From positions 1 through 64,000 of the forward strand of contig JALSGS010000003.1 in assembly GCA_026982695.1 (NCBI GenBank): a stretch of 64,000 nucleotides of DNA. The letters run 5' to 3'. Made by a program: the position numbers and the translations under genes. The notes below the pieces were generated by a model that saw nothing but the letters and a program-made list of their open reading frames with translations, did not search any database and was not told where the DNA came from. Below are positions 52,473 through 61,147 of the stretch, piece by piece; the first letter of the stretch is position 1; every line of letters begins with the position of its first letter. The stretch is from Saprospiraceae bacterium. Its GTDB lineage: Bacteria > Bacteroidota > Bacteroidia > Chitinophagales > Saprospiraceae.

Positions 52473-52480
52473 TATCTTTG
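52473..52480 (+). promoter_or_regulatory. -7 box TATCTTTG of DUF177-rpmF
   Basis: Exact TAnnTTTG match ending 29 bp before the ATG at 52510. Confidence 0.45.
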
Positions 52481-52509
52481 CAGCCGTTTTAGAATAAAGT
52501 TCTTTTACA

Positions 52510-53067
52510 ATGAATGCCCTGACACCCTTTAATTTGCCCCTGTCGGGCATGAGCCAAGGCTTGCACGAGTTTCGCTTTCAAATAGATCGCGACTTCTTTG
52601 CGTGCTTTGATGCCTCGCCTATCGCAGTGGGAGAATTGGCCGTAGAGCTGTGGTGTGACAAGCGGCCCGACATGCTGGTGTTGGCCTTTCACCTCAAAGG
52701 CACGGTGCGTACTGCTTGCAATCGATGCCTCGGCGAGTTCGACTTGCCGCTCGATGCTCATCACCAGCTGTTGGTCAAGTACGACATCGAAGAGCGTGAC
52801 GAGGCCGAGGTAGTGTATATCCTCAGAGATACACCGCGGCTCAATGTGGCCAAGTTCGTGTATGAGTTTATCCTCATCTCTATGCCCATGATTGCTACCC
52901 ACGATCATGGCGAAGGAACATGCGACCCTGAGATGCTCAAGTATATCACGAGCGAAGAAGAATGGGAAGCGCAACAAAGGGCACAAGTACAACAACAAAA
53001 GCCCCGCGATGATCGCAATGATGATCATTTGTGGGATCAGCTCAAAGATTTGATTAAGGACATTTGA
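52510..53067 (+). CDS. DUF177 (YceD) family protein
   Basis: 185 residues. Contains the conserved cysteine motif VRTACNRCLGEFDLPLDA and ends with a Gln-rich then Asp/Lys-rich tail (DHLWDQLKDLIKDI). DUF177 proteins are nearly always encoded just before rpmF, and the E. coli and plant relatives are linked to 23S rRNA accumulation or 50S assembly. Here the next gene, 43 bp on, is rpmF, which confirms the family reading. Confidence 0.9.
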   Translation: MNALTPFNLPLSGMSQGLHEFRFQIDRDFFACFDASPIAVGELAVELWCDKRPDMLVLAFHLKGTVRTACNRCLGEFDLPLDAHHQLLVKYDIEERDEAEVVYILRDTPRLNVAKFVYEFILISMPMIATHDHGEGTCDPEMLKYITSEEEWEAQQRAQVQQQKPRDDRNDDHLWDQLKDLIKDI

Positions 53068-53110
53068 CCCCCGAGTTTTCTGGCTTTAAGGGAACACAAA
53101 CAGTGGAAAA

Positions 53111-53305
53111 ATGGCACATCCTAAGCACAGAGTTTCGAAACAACGCAAGCGCAAGCGTAGAACACACCAAAAAGCTGCCGTTCCGCAGTTGGCTGTATGT
53201 AAAAAAACTGGTGAGACTCACGTGTATCACCATGCCTATTTCGACGACGAAGGCAACATGTACTATCGCGGCCACCTGTTGGTAAAAGCAGTAGAAGAAG
53301 ACTAA
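53111..53305 (+). CDS. rpmF: 50S ribosomal protein L32
   Basis: 64 residues, MAHPKHRVSKQRKRKRRTHQ at the start, typical of L32. It keeps HYHAYFDDEGNMYYRG-like and a single cysteine (AVCKKTGE), so this is the form without the four-cysteine zinc site. It follows DUF177 and is closed by a strong terminator at 53340. In many bacteria plsX and fabH follow; here ridA follows instead. Confidence 0.96.
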   Translation: MAHPKHRVSKQRKRKRRTHQKAAVPQLAVCKKTGETHVYHHAYFDDEGNMYYRGHLLVKAVEED

Positions 53306-53339
53306 TTGGCATTTCAGTCATTATGTGGTGCCGATGAGC

Positions 53340-53382
53340 AAAAAGCTCCCATCCTTTCCCATTCGGATGTGGGGCTTTTTGT
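53340..53382 (+). terminator. terminator of the DUF177-rpmF unit
   Basis: AAAAAGCTCCCATCC (53340-53354) pairs with GGATGTGGGGCTTTTT (53365-53380) with a wobble and one bulge; the right arm ends in a T run. Confidence 0.8.
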
Positions 53383-53422
53383 GCTATAGAGTGAAACATC
53401 TTTCTATAGGCTGGCAATGTGC

Positions 53423-53430
53423 TAACTTCG
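53423..53430 (+). promoter_or_regulatory. TAACTTCG -7-like box before ridA
   Basis: TAnnTTTG-like box ending 21 bp before the ATG at 53452, after the rpmF terminator, so ridA should be separately transcribed. Confidence 0.35.
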
Positions 53431-53451
53431 CCAGCTAGAAAACTTTTGCCC

Positions 53452-53841
53452 ATGAAAAAAATCATCTACACCGACCAGGCACCTGCACCCGTCGGGCCTT
53501 ATAGTCAGGCTGTGCTCATGGGGCAAACGCTCTACATCTCTGGCCAAATTGCCATTGATCCCGCCAACGGCCAGCTCGTCACCGATGACATCGAAGCCGA
53601 AACGCATCAGGTGATGCGCAACTTGGGCAAGATCCTAAAAGCTGCCGGCTGTACCTACGAGCATGTGCTCAAATGCACGGTCTTTGTGACCGATATCGCA
53701 CTGTACAGCCGCATTAATGCTGTATATGCCCAGTACTTCGACGAGGATACTGCTCCGGCACGCGAGCTAGTAGAAGTGGCTCATTTGCCTAAGTACGTCC
53801 ATGTGGAAATCTCGGCCATCGCCTTTGTACCGCAGAGCTGA
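53452..53841 (+). CDS. ridA: RidA family enamine/imine deaminase
   Basis: 129 residues from the ATG at 53452; the frame upstream overlaps the -7-like box and is rejected. Opens MKKIIYTDQAPAPVGPYSQA, then LYISGQIAIDP, and ends with APARELVEVAHLPKYVHVEISAIAF, which includes the catalytic arginine of R-x-x-V. RidA clears reactive enamines made by threonine dehydratase. It is separated from trpS by a hairpin with a GAAA loop. Confidence 0.93.
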   Translation: MKKIIYTDQAPAPVGPYSQAVLMGQTLYISGQIAIDPANGQLVTDDIEAETHQVMRNLGKILKAAGCTYEHVLKCTVFVTDIALYSRINAVYAQYFDEDTAPARELVEVAHLPKYVHVEISAIAFVPQS

Positions 53842-53859
53842 TTTTTGCGAAAGCAAAAA
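53842..53859 (+). repeat. TTTTTGC-GAAA-GCAAAAA hairpin between ridA and trpS
   Basis: Perfect 7-bp stem with a GAAA loop directly after the ridA stop codon. It resembles the interspersed GCCGAAAGGC element (same loop, shorter GC part). It may be a weak terminator or a stop-proximal RNA hairpin. Confidence 0.5.
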
Positions 53860-53874
53860 AACGACCATCTGACC

Positions 53875-54891
53875 ATGAGTGAAGCAAAGCGAAAGCAAGT
53901 GTTGTCGGCTATCCAGCCCACGGGAGATATGCATTTTGGCAACTACTTCGGTGCTGTAAAAAACTGGGTGGCCCTACAAGAAAAGTATGACTGTATCTAC
54001 GGCGTAGTCGATTATCACGCCATGACGATGCCGTACAATCCCAAAAAGTTGCGCACCCATACCTGGGAACTGATATTCAACTTGTTGGCCGTCGGTGTCA
54101 AGCCCGAAAGCCTATTTATTCAATCCTTGGTGCCCGAACACACAGAGTTGTGTTGGATCTTCAATTGCTTTACCTCCTATGGCCAACTGACGCGCATGAC
54201 GCAGTTCAAAGACAAAAGCAGGCAAAGCGAAGAGACGAGCGGCGGGTTTATCTCTGCAGGGCTATTTGATTATCCCGTATTGCAGGCCGCCGACATCCTT
54301 ATTTATCGGGCCGACTATGTACCTGTAGGCAAAGACCAAGAGCAACATCTCGAATTGACGCGCGATATTGCCCAGCGATTCAATCAGCAGATGGGCAAGG
54401 AGTACTTCGTCTTGCCCGAACCGCTGTTTACCGATACGCCCAAGATCACTTCGCCAGCTGATCCCACGCGAAAGATGAGCAAGAGTGCCGGTGAAAAGCA
54501 CTACATCAGTTTGTTCGAAGACGAACAGCGCATCCGCAAAAAGATCAGATCAGCAGTGACCGATACTGGCGCAGCAGCTGAGGGCCACATGAGTCCTGGT
54601 GTACAGAACCTGTTTGAACTGCTCAAAGCTGCTGAAGCTACTACTGCCTATCAACAGCTATTGGATCAGTACCACGATGGCACACTCAAATACGTCGATT
54701 TGAAAGAAGCCGTCGCAGAGGCACTCATTGGCCTGAGTCGGCAGTTTAAAGCGCGCAGAGCCGAGTTGCTAGCCGATAAGAAAGCCGTAAAGAGACAGAT
54801 CAAGGAAAGTTCGGCGCGCATTCGCACCATAGCGCAGCAAACCATGCGCGATGTAAAAGAGTTATGTGGATTACAGCAAGTGCGCTACTGA
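53875..54891 (+). CDS. trpS: tryptophan--tRNA ligase
   Basis: 338 residues from the ATG at 53875. Charges tRNA-Trp. IQPTGDMHFGNYFGAVKNW carries the HIGH-type element (HFGN), DYHAMT follows, then GLFDYPVLQAADILIYRADYVPVGKDQEQHLELTRDIA, and the KMSKS loop is intact (DPTRKMSKSAGEK). A normal bacterial class I enzyme. It follows ridA by 33 bp. Confidence 0.96.
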   Translation: MSEAKRKQVLSAIQPTGDMHFGNYFGAVKNWVALQEKYDCIYGVVDYHAMTMPYNPKKLRTHTWELIFNLLAVGVKPESLFIQSLVPEHTELCWIFNCFTSYGQLTRMTQFKDKSRQSEETSGGFISAGLFDYPVLQAADILIYRADYVPVGKDQEQHLELTRDIAQRFNQQMGKEYFVLPEPLFTDTPKITSPADPTRKMSKSAGEKHYISLFEDEQRIRKKIRSAVTDTGAAAEGHMSPGVQNLFELLKAAEATTAYQQLLDQYHDGTLKYVDLKEAVAEALIGLSRQFKARRAELLADKKAVKRQIKESSARIRTIAQQTMRDVKELCGLQQVRY

Positions 54892-54897
54892 GGGCTT

Positions 54898-55899
54898 ATG
54901 CCTGTACTTACTTCTACATACCCAGGCGCGCCATGGTGGCAGTTTAATGGCCATATACAAACCATTGCACCTGCCTTTCGAAAACTCAAGCCACTACCTT
55001 GGCGCCGGGAGCGCCTGGAGTTGGCTGACGGCGATTTTCTGGACTTAGATTGGCTCGACACCTCTACCGAACACTTGGTGATCCTCTCGCATGGGCTGGA
55101 AGGGCATAGTCGCCGTCCCTATATGGTGGGTATGGCTATGGCTTTTAGGCAAAAAGGCTGGTCGGTATTGGCATGGAATTGCCGCTCTTGCAGCGGCGAG
55201 ATGAATCGGTTGCCGCGCCTGTACCACCACGGCGATGTGGAAGACATCGGCGCCGTGGTAGCGCATGCATTGCAGACCCATCCATGGCGTATTGTAGTGT
55301 TGGTGGGGTTTAGTATGGGCGGTGCCATGACGATGAAGTACTTGGGCGTGCAGGGACGGCAGCTACACCCTGCTATACGCATGGGCATTGGCTTTTCGGT
55401 GCCCTGCGATCTAGAAGCAGGTGCACAAGCCCTCGATGCACCTGCCAATGTACTCTATCGCAAACGCTTTCTCAAGGCTTTGCGCAAAAAGATCGAATTC
55501 AAGAACCAGCAGCACCATTTGGGGCTCGACCTCCACCGCTTTAGGCAAATTCGACACTGGCGCGATTTTGGCGAGTGGTTTAGTGCACCCCTCAACGGCT
55601 ATCGCGATGCTTCGGCGTTTTACTACGCCTCCTCTTGCCGGCACTTTATAGCTACTACTGCCGTGCCCCTCTACATCATCAATGCGGACAACGACCCCAT
55701 TCTCACCTCTGCATGCACTCCTACGACCTTGGCACGCCAACATCCTCTTATCTTTGTCGAACAGCCAGCTGAGGGTGGCCATGTAGGCTTTTCATTGAGT
55801 CGTAGCGTACATACATGGGCCGAAATACGCGCCGTGACACTGGCTGAAACCTGCGTTAGAAGGGAAAGCCTAAGGCTAAGTTCCAATTTAGATCGGTGA
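54898..55899 (+). CDS. YheT-family alpha/beta hydrolase
   Basis: 333 residues, no signal peptide. It begins WWQFNGHIQTIAPAFRK as in YheT, followed by LVILSHGLEGHSRRPYMVGMA, WNCRSCSGEMNRLPRLYHHGDVEDI and the nucleophile elbow VLVGFSMGGAM (Ser). A downstream Asp (YIINADNDPI) and His (EGGHVGF) complete the triad. The substrate is unknown; relatives act as esterases. It starts 7 bp after trpS and its 3' end overlaps the convergent tamL gene by 44 bp. Confidence 0.88.
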   Translation: MPVLTSTYPGAPWWQFNGHIQTIAPAFRKLKPLPWRRERLELADGDFLDLDWLDTSTEHLVILSHGLEGHSRRPYMVGMAMAFRQKGWSVLAWNCRSCSGEMNRLPRLYHHGDVEDIGAVVAHALQTHPWRIVVLVGFSMGGAMTMKYLGVQGRQLHPAIRMGIGFSVPCDLEAGAQALDAPANVLYRKRFLKALRKKIEFKNQQHHLGLDLHRFRQIRHWRDFGEWFSAPLNGYRDASAFYYASSCRHFIATTAVPLYIINADNDPILTSACTPTTLARQHPLIFVEQPAEGGHVGFSLSRSVHTWAEIRAVTLAETCVRRESLRLSSNLDR

Positions 55900-58300
55900 G
55901 CTTGAACGCGCGTGGATCGCGCCAAAAACGCCCCCGCTCGTCAGGGAAGTTATTGCGAATGGGCAGCCCCCAGTCCGACCGTACGACAAAGTACGTAGCA
56001 TCCCAGCGAATGCCAAAGCCTGCTGACACAGCCAGCTGCCGCAAAAAAGACTCACCTTCCAGTTGGCCATTTTCGTTGTAAGTATCTGAGAAGTAGAATT
56101 TAGACCCAGGACGGTCAGTATCTTCTCGCAGCGTCCACACATTGCCCGCATCTATGAATAGAGCACCTTCGTATACCTGCCCCCAAAACTCCAACACTTT
56201 GAACCGATATTCCAAATTGGCTTCCAATAGTACGTTTCCTGTTTGGTAAAACAGTGGCTTGTTGGCTTTATTGATCGTAAGGGGATCGCGATAACGGCCT
56301 GGCCCCAATGCGCGTGCTGGCCAACCTCGAATGCTATTGGGGCCACCCACAAAAAACTGCTTGAGATAGGGCACGTCCTCAGAATGGCCAAAAGGGGCAA
56401 TCAGTCCACTGGCCAATCGGATGGCTAAGCGGTTGCGCACTTGAAACTGATGTTGCCAACTCAGGTCAAAGTGCAAGCGCACGTATTGAGAAAAAGGAAT
56501 CCCTAAAAAGGTCCACACGTTAGTCTGCTTGCCAATGGCGTTGGCTAGCTCATTGGCCAACCACACTTCTACTCCTGAAAACTCTATGCCCATTTGCATC
56601 GACCAAAACTGATGGTGCCGCATGGTCGTAGTGTGTGACCAGTTGAAATCGCGGAAAAAAAGGCCCGTAATGAGTTGGCGAGAAAAACTGCGTGCCAAAA
56701 AGGGGTTGGCCATGAGGATGGTGTCAAAGGCAGGACGCGTGGTAGGCGACAGATAATCGATACCAAAGTGGTGTACCGAGAGGCGTTCCCTGTTGCCGAT
56801 GTTAAGGTCGTAAGCGTAGAAGGTGCCGTTGAACAGATTATAGTCGTAGTATTGCAGTAGCTTGATGAGGTTATAGCTGAGTGCAAAGCGCGTTGTAGCT
56901 TGCGTGCGCATGGTGCGGTATGTATTGTGAGGAATTAATCCTAAGCGATTGCCCAAGCGCCACATACGAGCAAAGTCAAGAAAACGCGGTACGAGTAGCT
57001 CTGCTTGTACCTTGAAGTCGACGTTGCGATATAGGGTGTCTTGACCCGAGAGCAATGCTACGGGGTCGACTTCGAACACGCCCTGAATATTGCTGATGAG
57101 CAGCTCTGCACCCCGCATCAGATTGCGGCTCTCGAGTGAGGGACTTGCACTAAAGCCCATGAGGTTGGGAGCAACCACGATGCTTTTGCCCTGAGAAGTG
57201 TTGATGTTGACATCTACATCCATTCCCAGCTCCCATTGCCTGTTGGGCGTCAGATAGATGTACAAGGCCAGTTTTCCAGGCTGATTGGCCAGGGGCTCTG
57301 GCCGAATGCTCACATTGCGAAAAATGCCCAAATTGCTGAGCCGCAAGCGTGTCTGTTCGACTTGGTCAAAGCGATACAGCACTCCAGGCTGGACGAATAA
57401 CGCCTCTAAAAGGGTAGAAGGCTTCACTGGAAAGCCACCCGGGCCTATCTTGAAATGAATGCCTTCAATGAGTGTGTCCAGATAAGTGATCGTATCGGGT
57501 AGCGGCAAATAGTTGGGGTAAATGACGATGTTGTCTATGTCGAATCGTTGGTGTGACTGTTGACCCGGTGGCGGTAATATTTCGAGCCGCAAGCGCACGC
57601 GCGTCCCCACGCTGTCGCCTTCTAGACCATCAATGTATTGGGGGTAAAAGAAGGCAAACCCCTGGTTTTGCATATAACGCGTAATGCGTTGCACTTCTCG
57701 TTCATACAATTCAGCTGCTACAGCTTGCCCTGGTTTCAGAAGAGTATGGGCCGCAATTTGAGGCAATAGTTGCTGGACTACACTATCCCGTGTTTCAAAT
57801 ATGACGGTGTCGATGGTATAGTTAGGCCCTGCAGTTATGCGATAGGTCACCGCGACTTTAGTACTGTCAGGATTGTAATGCAACTCATAGTCGACTTGAG
57901 CCAAGAAGTAGCCTCTATGTCGTAAGTAGTTGACCATAGCTTGGCGCGTGGCTTCTGTCATTGTGGGGTCGTAGATTGCAGGTGGTTCACCCAGCAATCG
58001 CTTTTCCCATCGAGCTACACCGCGCCCCAGCTTAGTAGTGCACGAATCAGGTGGTGAGGTCAGATAGATCCATTCGCGTGGCACCCACAGTAACTTGCCA
58101 TTGGGTTTTTGTTTGTAGGTATATGTGAGTTGATCTGTGAGATTACCTGGATTTTTTACGCGCTTTTTATCGCTAAGCACGATGCGATTTTTGCGCAGCA
58201 GTGCTTGGCCGGGAGCTATGTACTTGGTGCTGTCGCAAGAAGTGAATAAGCCTGCGAAAATCCAAATCCAGGTCCAATATATCGGTCGACACCCATTCAT
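55856..58300 (-). CDS. tamL: TamL-type BamA-family outer-membrane lipoprotein
   Basis: 814 residues from the ATG at 58300 (product starts MNGCRPIYWTWIW); a longer frame to 58408 is not needed. A lipoprotein signal peptide has the lipobox LFTSC, so it is lipidated on cysteine. POTRA-like domains occupy roughly residues 25-400 (RQAMVNYLRHRGYFLAQVDYELH; FKIGPGGFPVKPSTLLEALFVQPG). A 16-strand Omp85 barrel follows, with the BamA-like hairpin PYLKQFFVGGPNSIRGWPARALGPG and a last strand ending ALGFPF. In Bacteroidota TamL works with TamB in moving lipids or proteins to the outer membrane. Divergent from the RNA methyltransferase gene. Confidence 0.85.
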   Translation of the reverse strand: MNGCRPIYWTWIWIFAGLFTSCDSTKYIAPGQALLRKNRIVLSDKKRVKNPGNLTDQLTYTYKQKPNGKLLWVPREWIYLTSPPDSCTTKLGRGVARWEKRLLGEPPAIYDPTMTEATRQAMVNYLRHRGYFLAQVDYELHYNPDSTKVAVTYRITAGPNYTIDTVIFETRDSVVQQLLPQIAAHTLLKPGQAVAAELYEREVQRITRYMQNQGFAFFYPQYIDGLEGDSVGTRVRLRLEILPPPGQQSHQRFDIDNIVIYPNYLPLPDTITYLDTLIEGIHFKIGPGGFPVKPSTLLEALFVQPGVLYRFDQVEQTRLRLSNLGIFRNVSIRPEPLANQPGKLALYIYLTPNRQWELGMDVDVNINTSQGKSIVVAPNLMGFSASPSLESRNLMRGAELLISNIQGVFEVDPVALLSGQDTLYRNVDFKVQAELLVPRFLDFARMWRLGNRLGLIPHNTYRTMRTQATTRFALSYNLIKLLQYYDYNLFNGTFYAYDLNIGNRERLSVHHFGIDYLSPTTRPAFDTILMANPFLARSFSRQLITGLFFRDFNWSHTTTMRHHQFWSMQMGIEFSGVEVWLANELANAIGKQTNVWTFLGIPFSQYVRLHFDLSWQHQFQVRNRLAIRLASGLIAPFGHSEDVPYLKQFFVGGPNSIRGWPARALGPGRYRDPLTINKANKPLFYQTGNVLLEANLEYRFKVLEFWGQVYEGALFIDAGNVWTLREDTDRPGSKFYFSDTYNENGQLEGESFLRQLAVSAGFGIRWDATYFVVRSDWGLPIRNNFPDERGRFWRDPRAFKLTDLNWNLALGFPF

Positions 58301-58487
58301 GGAGCAAACATATTGGCTTTCGCTAAAACAAAATGGCCATGTAGATGTGTTTTTCCACTTCCTACAAAAATCTGGTGTACCTGTACTACATAGTGGTGGT
58401 ACAGGCATTCCTCATTACTGTCTAATGCAGCACCTTTGCATTCTTTGCAATACCCTTTGGGGGCTCTATATAGAAAATCAGCATGGT

Positions 58488-59231
58488 ATGGAATTGTCCA
58501 AAGCCCGAAAACAACTATTGATGAATTTGCGCAAAGCGCGTTACCGCAAAAAACACGGCTTGTTTGTAGTGGAAGGCGACAAGCTCGTGCGCGAAGTATT
58601 GGCTGGCCCGTGGGAAGTGGAATGGATCGCTGCTTTGCCGCAATGGGCCGAACATCACGAAGTGTCGGTAGCTGTAGCAGTGGCCAGCGAACGCCAAATG
58701 AAAGCCATTACGCAGATGGCATCGCCACCTCCTGTCTTGGCAGTGGTACGCATGCCTCGTGGTCGATGTGCCTTTCCTCAGACCGATTGGTATCTGTATT
58801 TGGACGGCATCCGCGATCCAGGCAATTTGGGCACTATCTGGCGCATCGCTGACTGGTTTGGCATAGGGGCGTTATTGTGTGCACCTGATACAGCCGATCC
58901 GTGGAATCCCAAAGCCTTGCAAGCTTCCATGGGCGCTTTTTTGCGGGTACCTGTTTTTGAGGGAGACGCCCAAAGTTGGCAAAGTCAACTACCCCAACAT
59001 CTGTGGGTAATGGCCGATATGACCGGACAGCCATTGCCCTCCTACACTTGGCCTACCAATGGCGTGTTGATCGTCGGTAATGAGGGGCATGGCATTCGCG
59101 CACAAGTGCGGGCCTTGGCAGCACAAGCCGTTTTCATTCCACGTCATCCAGCTGGTGGCGCCGAGTCGTTGAATGCTGCTGTGGCTACCGGCATCTTGTG
59201 CGCCGCTTTGCGTGGTACCATGAGTAGGTGA
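58488..59231 (+). CDS. TrmH-family RNA 2'-O-methyltransferase
   Basis: 247 residues from the ATG at 58488; the long upstream frame overlaps the tamL leader and is rejected. An N-terminal substrate-binding domain (LSKARKQLLMNLRKARYRKKHGLFVVEGDKLVREV) leads to a SpoU/TrmH knotted domain: LDGIRDPGNLGTIWRIADWFGI (motif 1), VLIVGNEGHGIR (motif 2) and IPRHPAGGAESLNAAVATGILC (motif 3, with a two-residue insertion in place of the usual GxxESLN spacing). It methylates ribose in rRNA or tRNA; the site is unknown. Confidence 0.9.
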   Translation: MELSKARKQLLMNLRKARYRKKHGLFVVEGDKLVREVLAGPWEVEWIAALPQWAEHHEVSVAVAVASERQMKAITQMASPPPVLAVVRMPRGRCAFPQTDWYLYLDGIRDPGNLGTIWRIADWFGIGALLCAPDTADPWNPKALQASMGAFLRVPVFEGDAQSWQSQLPQHLWVMADMTGQPLPSYTWPTNGVLIVGNEGHGIRAQVRALAAQAVFIPRHPAGGAESLNAAVATGILCAALRGTMSR

Positions 59232-59297
59232 AAATGAAGTTTTCCTACTGCAGCTGACAAATTGGGAAAAGTCAGTGGTACTTCCAGCTCGGAGGTG

Positions 59298-59305
59298 TAA
59301 CTTGG
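59298..59305 (+). promoter_or_regulatory. TAACTTGG -7-like box before the T9SS gene
   Basis: TAnnTTTG-like box ending 24 bp before the ATG at 59330. Confidence 0.35.
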
Positions 59306-59329
59306 CGGAAGCCAAAAAATGTACAATCT

Positions 59330-61063
59330 ATGAAAAACACAGTTACCGCCTTGCTTAGTCTTTGTTTTGCCTTTGCGGCAAATGCACAACACCTCGTGCT
59401 CACTGGCCTGTTCGATGGCCCCTTACCGGGCGGCCAGCCCAAAGGCGTAGAGCTATATGTATTGGAAGCTATTCCAGATCTGAGTGCCTATGGCCTGGGC
59501 TCGGCCAACAACGGGCAGGGCAGCGATGGCCAAGAGTATACTTTTCCCGCCGATTCGGTCGCAGCTGGCACCTATATTTGGGTGACATCCGATGCCGATG
59601 CCTTTCAGAGCTTTTTTGGTTTTGCTCCTACATATGTAGATAGCTTTGGTGCCGTCAACGTCAATGGTGATGATGCTATGGAGCTATTCTACAATGGTGC
59701 TGTCATCGATGTATTCGGCGACATTAACACCGATGGCTCGGGGCAGCCTTGGGAGTATCTCGACAGCTGGGCCTACCGAATGGATGGCACAGGCCCCGAT
59801 GGCGACACTTTTGTCCTGGGCAATTGGTTCTTTGGTGGGCCCAACCAATTTGATAACACCAATACAAACGATGAGGCGGCTCATCCTATGCCCACCGGCA
59901 CTTATCAGCCTACAGGCACGCAAATGCTCGATGCCCAAGACGATGATGCTTCGGTGGAGCAGGGCATGATGGTGACCATCGACGTGCTAGCTAACGACTT
60001 TTTGCCCAATGGATGGGAATCGCTCTCGATCGTCGAAAGCCCTGCCTTGGGTAGTGCTTCGCTCAACACCATGGGCGATGCTGTTGAGTATGTTGCTCCC
60101 ACTGACAATTGCAATCTGACTGACGTGTTTACCTACGCAGTATGCGATTCGGTGAGTTGCGATACAGCTACCGTAGAAGTAGAAATCACTTGTCCCATTC
60201 AGTACCCGGCCTATGACATCGCTACAGTTACAACGGAAGATGTGCAGGGCGTGGCCGATTCGCTTGGCGTACTTTGTACGCTCACTGGTGTAGTGCACGG
60301 TATCAACATGCGCCCGCAAGGCTTACAGTTCTTCTTGCTCGACGCGACGGGTGGCATCATGGTGTTTGAGTTTGACAATCCATTTGGTTATACAGTGCAA
60401 GAAGGCGACGAATTGATGATCAAAGGCGAAATCGATCAATATCGGGGGCAAACCCAATTGCGCCCACACGAGTTGGTATTGCTTAGTCAGAACAATGCGT
60501 TGCAACCCGTTGCCGACGTGCCGATGCTGAGCGAAGCCGCGGAAGGCCGGCTGGTACGTCGCATGAACGTCTCATTGGTTGATCCAGCTCAGTGGCTGGG
60601 CGACGGCAGCAGCTTCAACGTAGAGATCACTGATGGCACCGTGGTCGACACAGTACGCATCGATAACGACTGCGAGTTGGCCTCTATGCCCGCCCCTCAG
60701 GGCGTGTTCCACATTACTGGCTTGGGGGGGCAGTATGCACCATCCTCTTCGCCGCCCTTCCTCAGTGGCTACCAGCTTTTCCCACGGTATGCAGCGGATA
60801 TTGAGCTTGTTACTGCTGTACCTGAGTTAGCTGTGGATCGCGGCATTACCTTGTGGCCCGTGCCGGTAACGGACGTATTGCACGTGCGTACAGAGCTGAA
60901 CTTGCAAGGCGTGCGAGTGTTCGATGTAATGGGCCGAGTTATGACTGTAGCCTACGATTTGCCTTCAGCTCAACTGTTCGTGCAGGATTTGCTGTCAGGC
61001 GTGTACAGCTTATTGCTTCACACGCAACAGGGCACATTTGTAGCCCGTTTTGTGAAGCAATAG
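59330..61063 (+). CDS. T9SS type A secreted lamin-tail/OB-fold protein
   Basis: 577 residues with a signal peptide ending FAANAQ. Domains: a lamin-tail-like beta-sandwich (about 20-190; GGQPKGVELYVLEAIPDLSAYGLG, GDDAMELFYNGAVIDVFG, WEYLDSWAYRMDGTGP), an Ig-like cadherin/VCBS-type linker (DVLANDFLP), a DUF5689-like OB-fold domain (about 300-400; LTGVVHGINMR, GDELMIKGEIDQYRGQTQLRP), and a C-terminal T9SS type A sorting domain (LWPVPVTDVLHVRTE to the end, final FVKQ). Similar architecture occurs in secreted nucleases and phosphatases, but no catalytic domain is present, so it may be an adhesin or scaffold. A terminator follows directly. Confidence 0.87.
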   Translation: MKNTVTALLSLCFAFAANAQHLVLTGLFDGPLPGGQPKGVELYVLEAIPDLSAYGLGSANNGQGSDGQEYTFPADSVAAGTYIWVTSDADAFQSFFGFAPTYVDSFGAVNVNGDDAMELFYNGAVIDVFGDINTDGSGQPWEYLDSWAYRMDGTGPDGDTFVLGNWFFGGPNQFDNTNTNDEAAHPMPTGTYQPTGTQMLDAQDDDASVEQGMMVTIDVLANDFLPNGWESLSIVESPALGSASLNTMGDAVEYVAPTDNCNLTDVFTYAVCDSVSCDTATVEVEITCPIQYPAYDIATVTTEDVQGVADSLGVLCTLTGVVHGINMRPQGLQFFLLDATGGIMVFEFDNPFGYTVQEGDELMIKGEIDQYRGQTQLRPHELVLLSQNNALQPVADVPMLSEAAEGRLVRRMNVSLVDPAQWLGDGSSFNVEITDGTVVDTVRIDNDCELASMPAPQGVFHITGLGGQYAPSSSPPFLSGYQLFPRYAADIELVTAVPELAVDRGITLWPVPVTDVLHVRTELNLQGVRVFDVMGRVMTVAYDLPSAQLFVQDLLSGVYSLLLHTQQGTFVARFVKQ

Positions 61064-61105
61064 TGCCCAGAACAGAAGCCTTGGATGACAAAAAATTTTA
61101 AAAAA

Positions 61106-61134
61106 GCAGGGCATACAAGCCCTGCCCTTTTTTG
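61106..61134 (+). terminator. terminator between the T9SS gene and the patatin gene
   Basis: GCAGGGC (61106-61112) pairs perfectly with GCCCTGC (61119-61125), followed by a T run at 61128-61133. It lies only 14 bp before the patatin ATG at 61148. Confidence 0.8.
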
Positions 61135-61147
61135 CAAAAAGAGAAAA

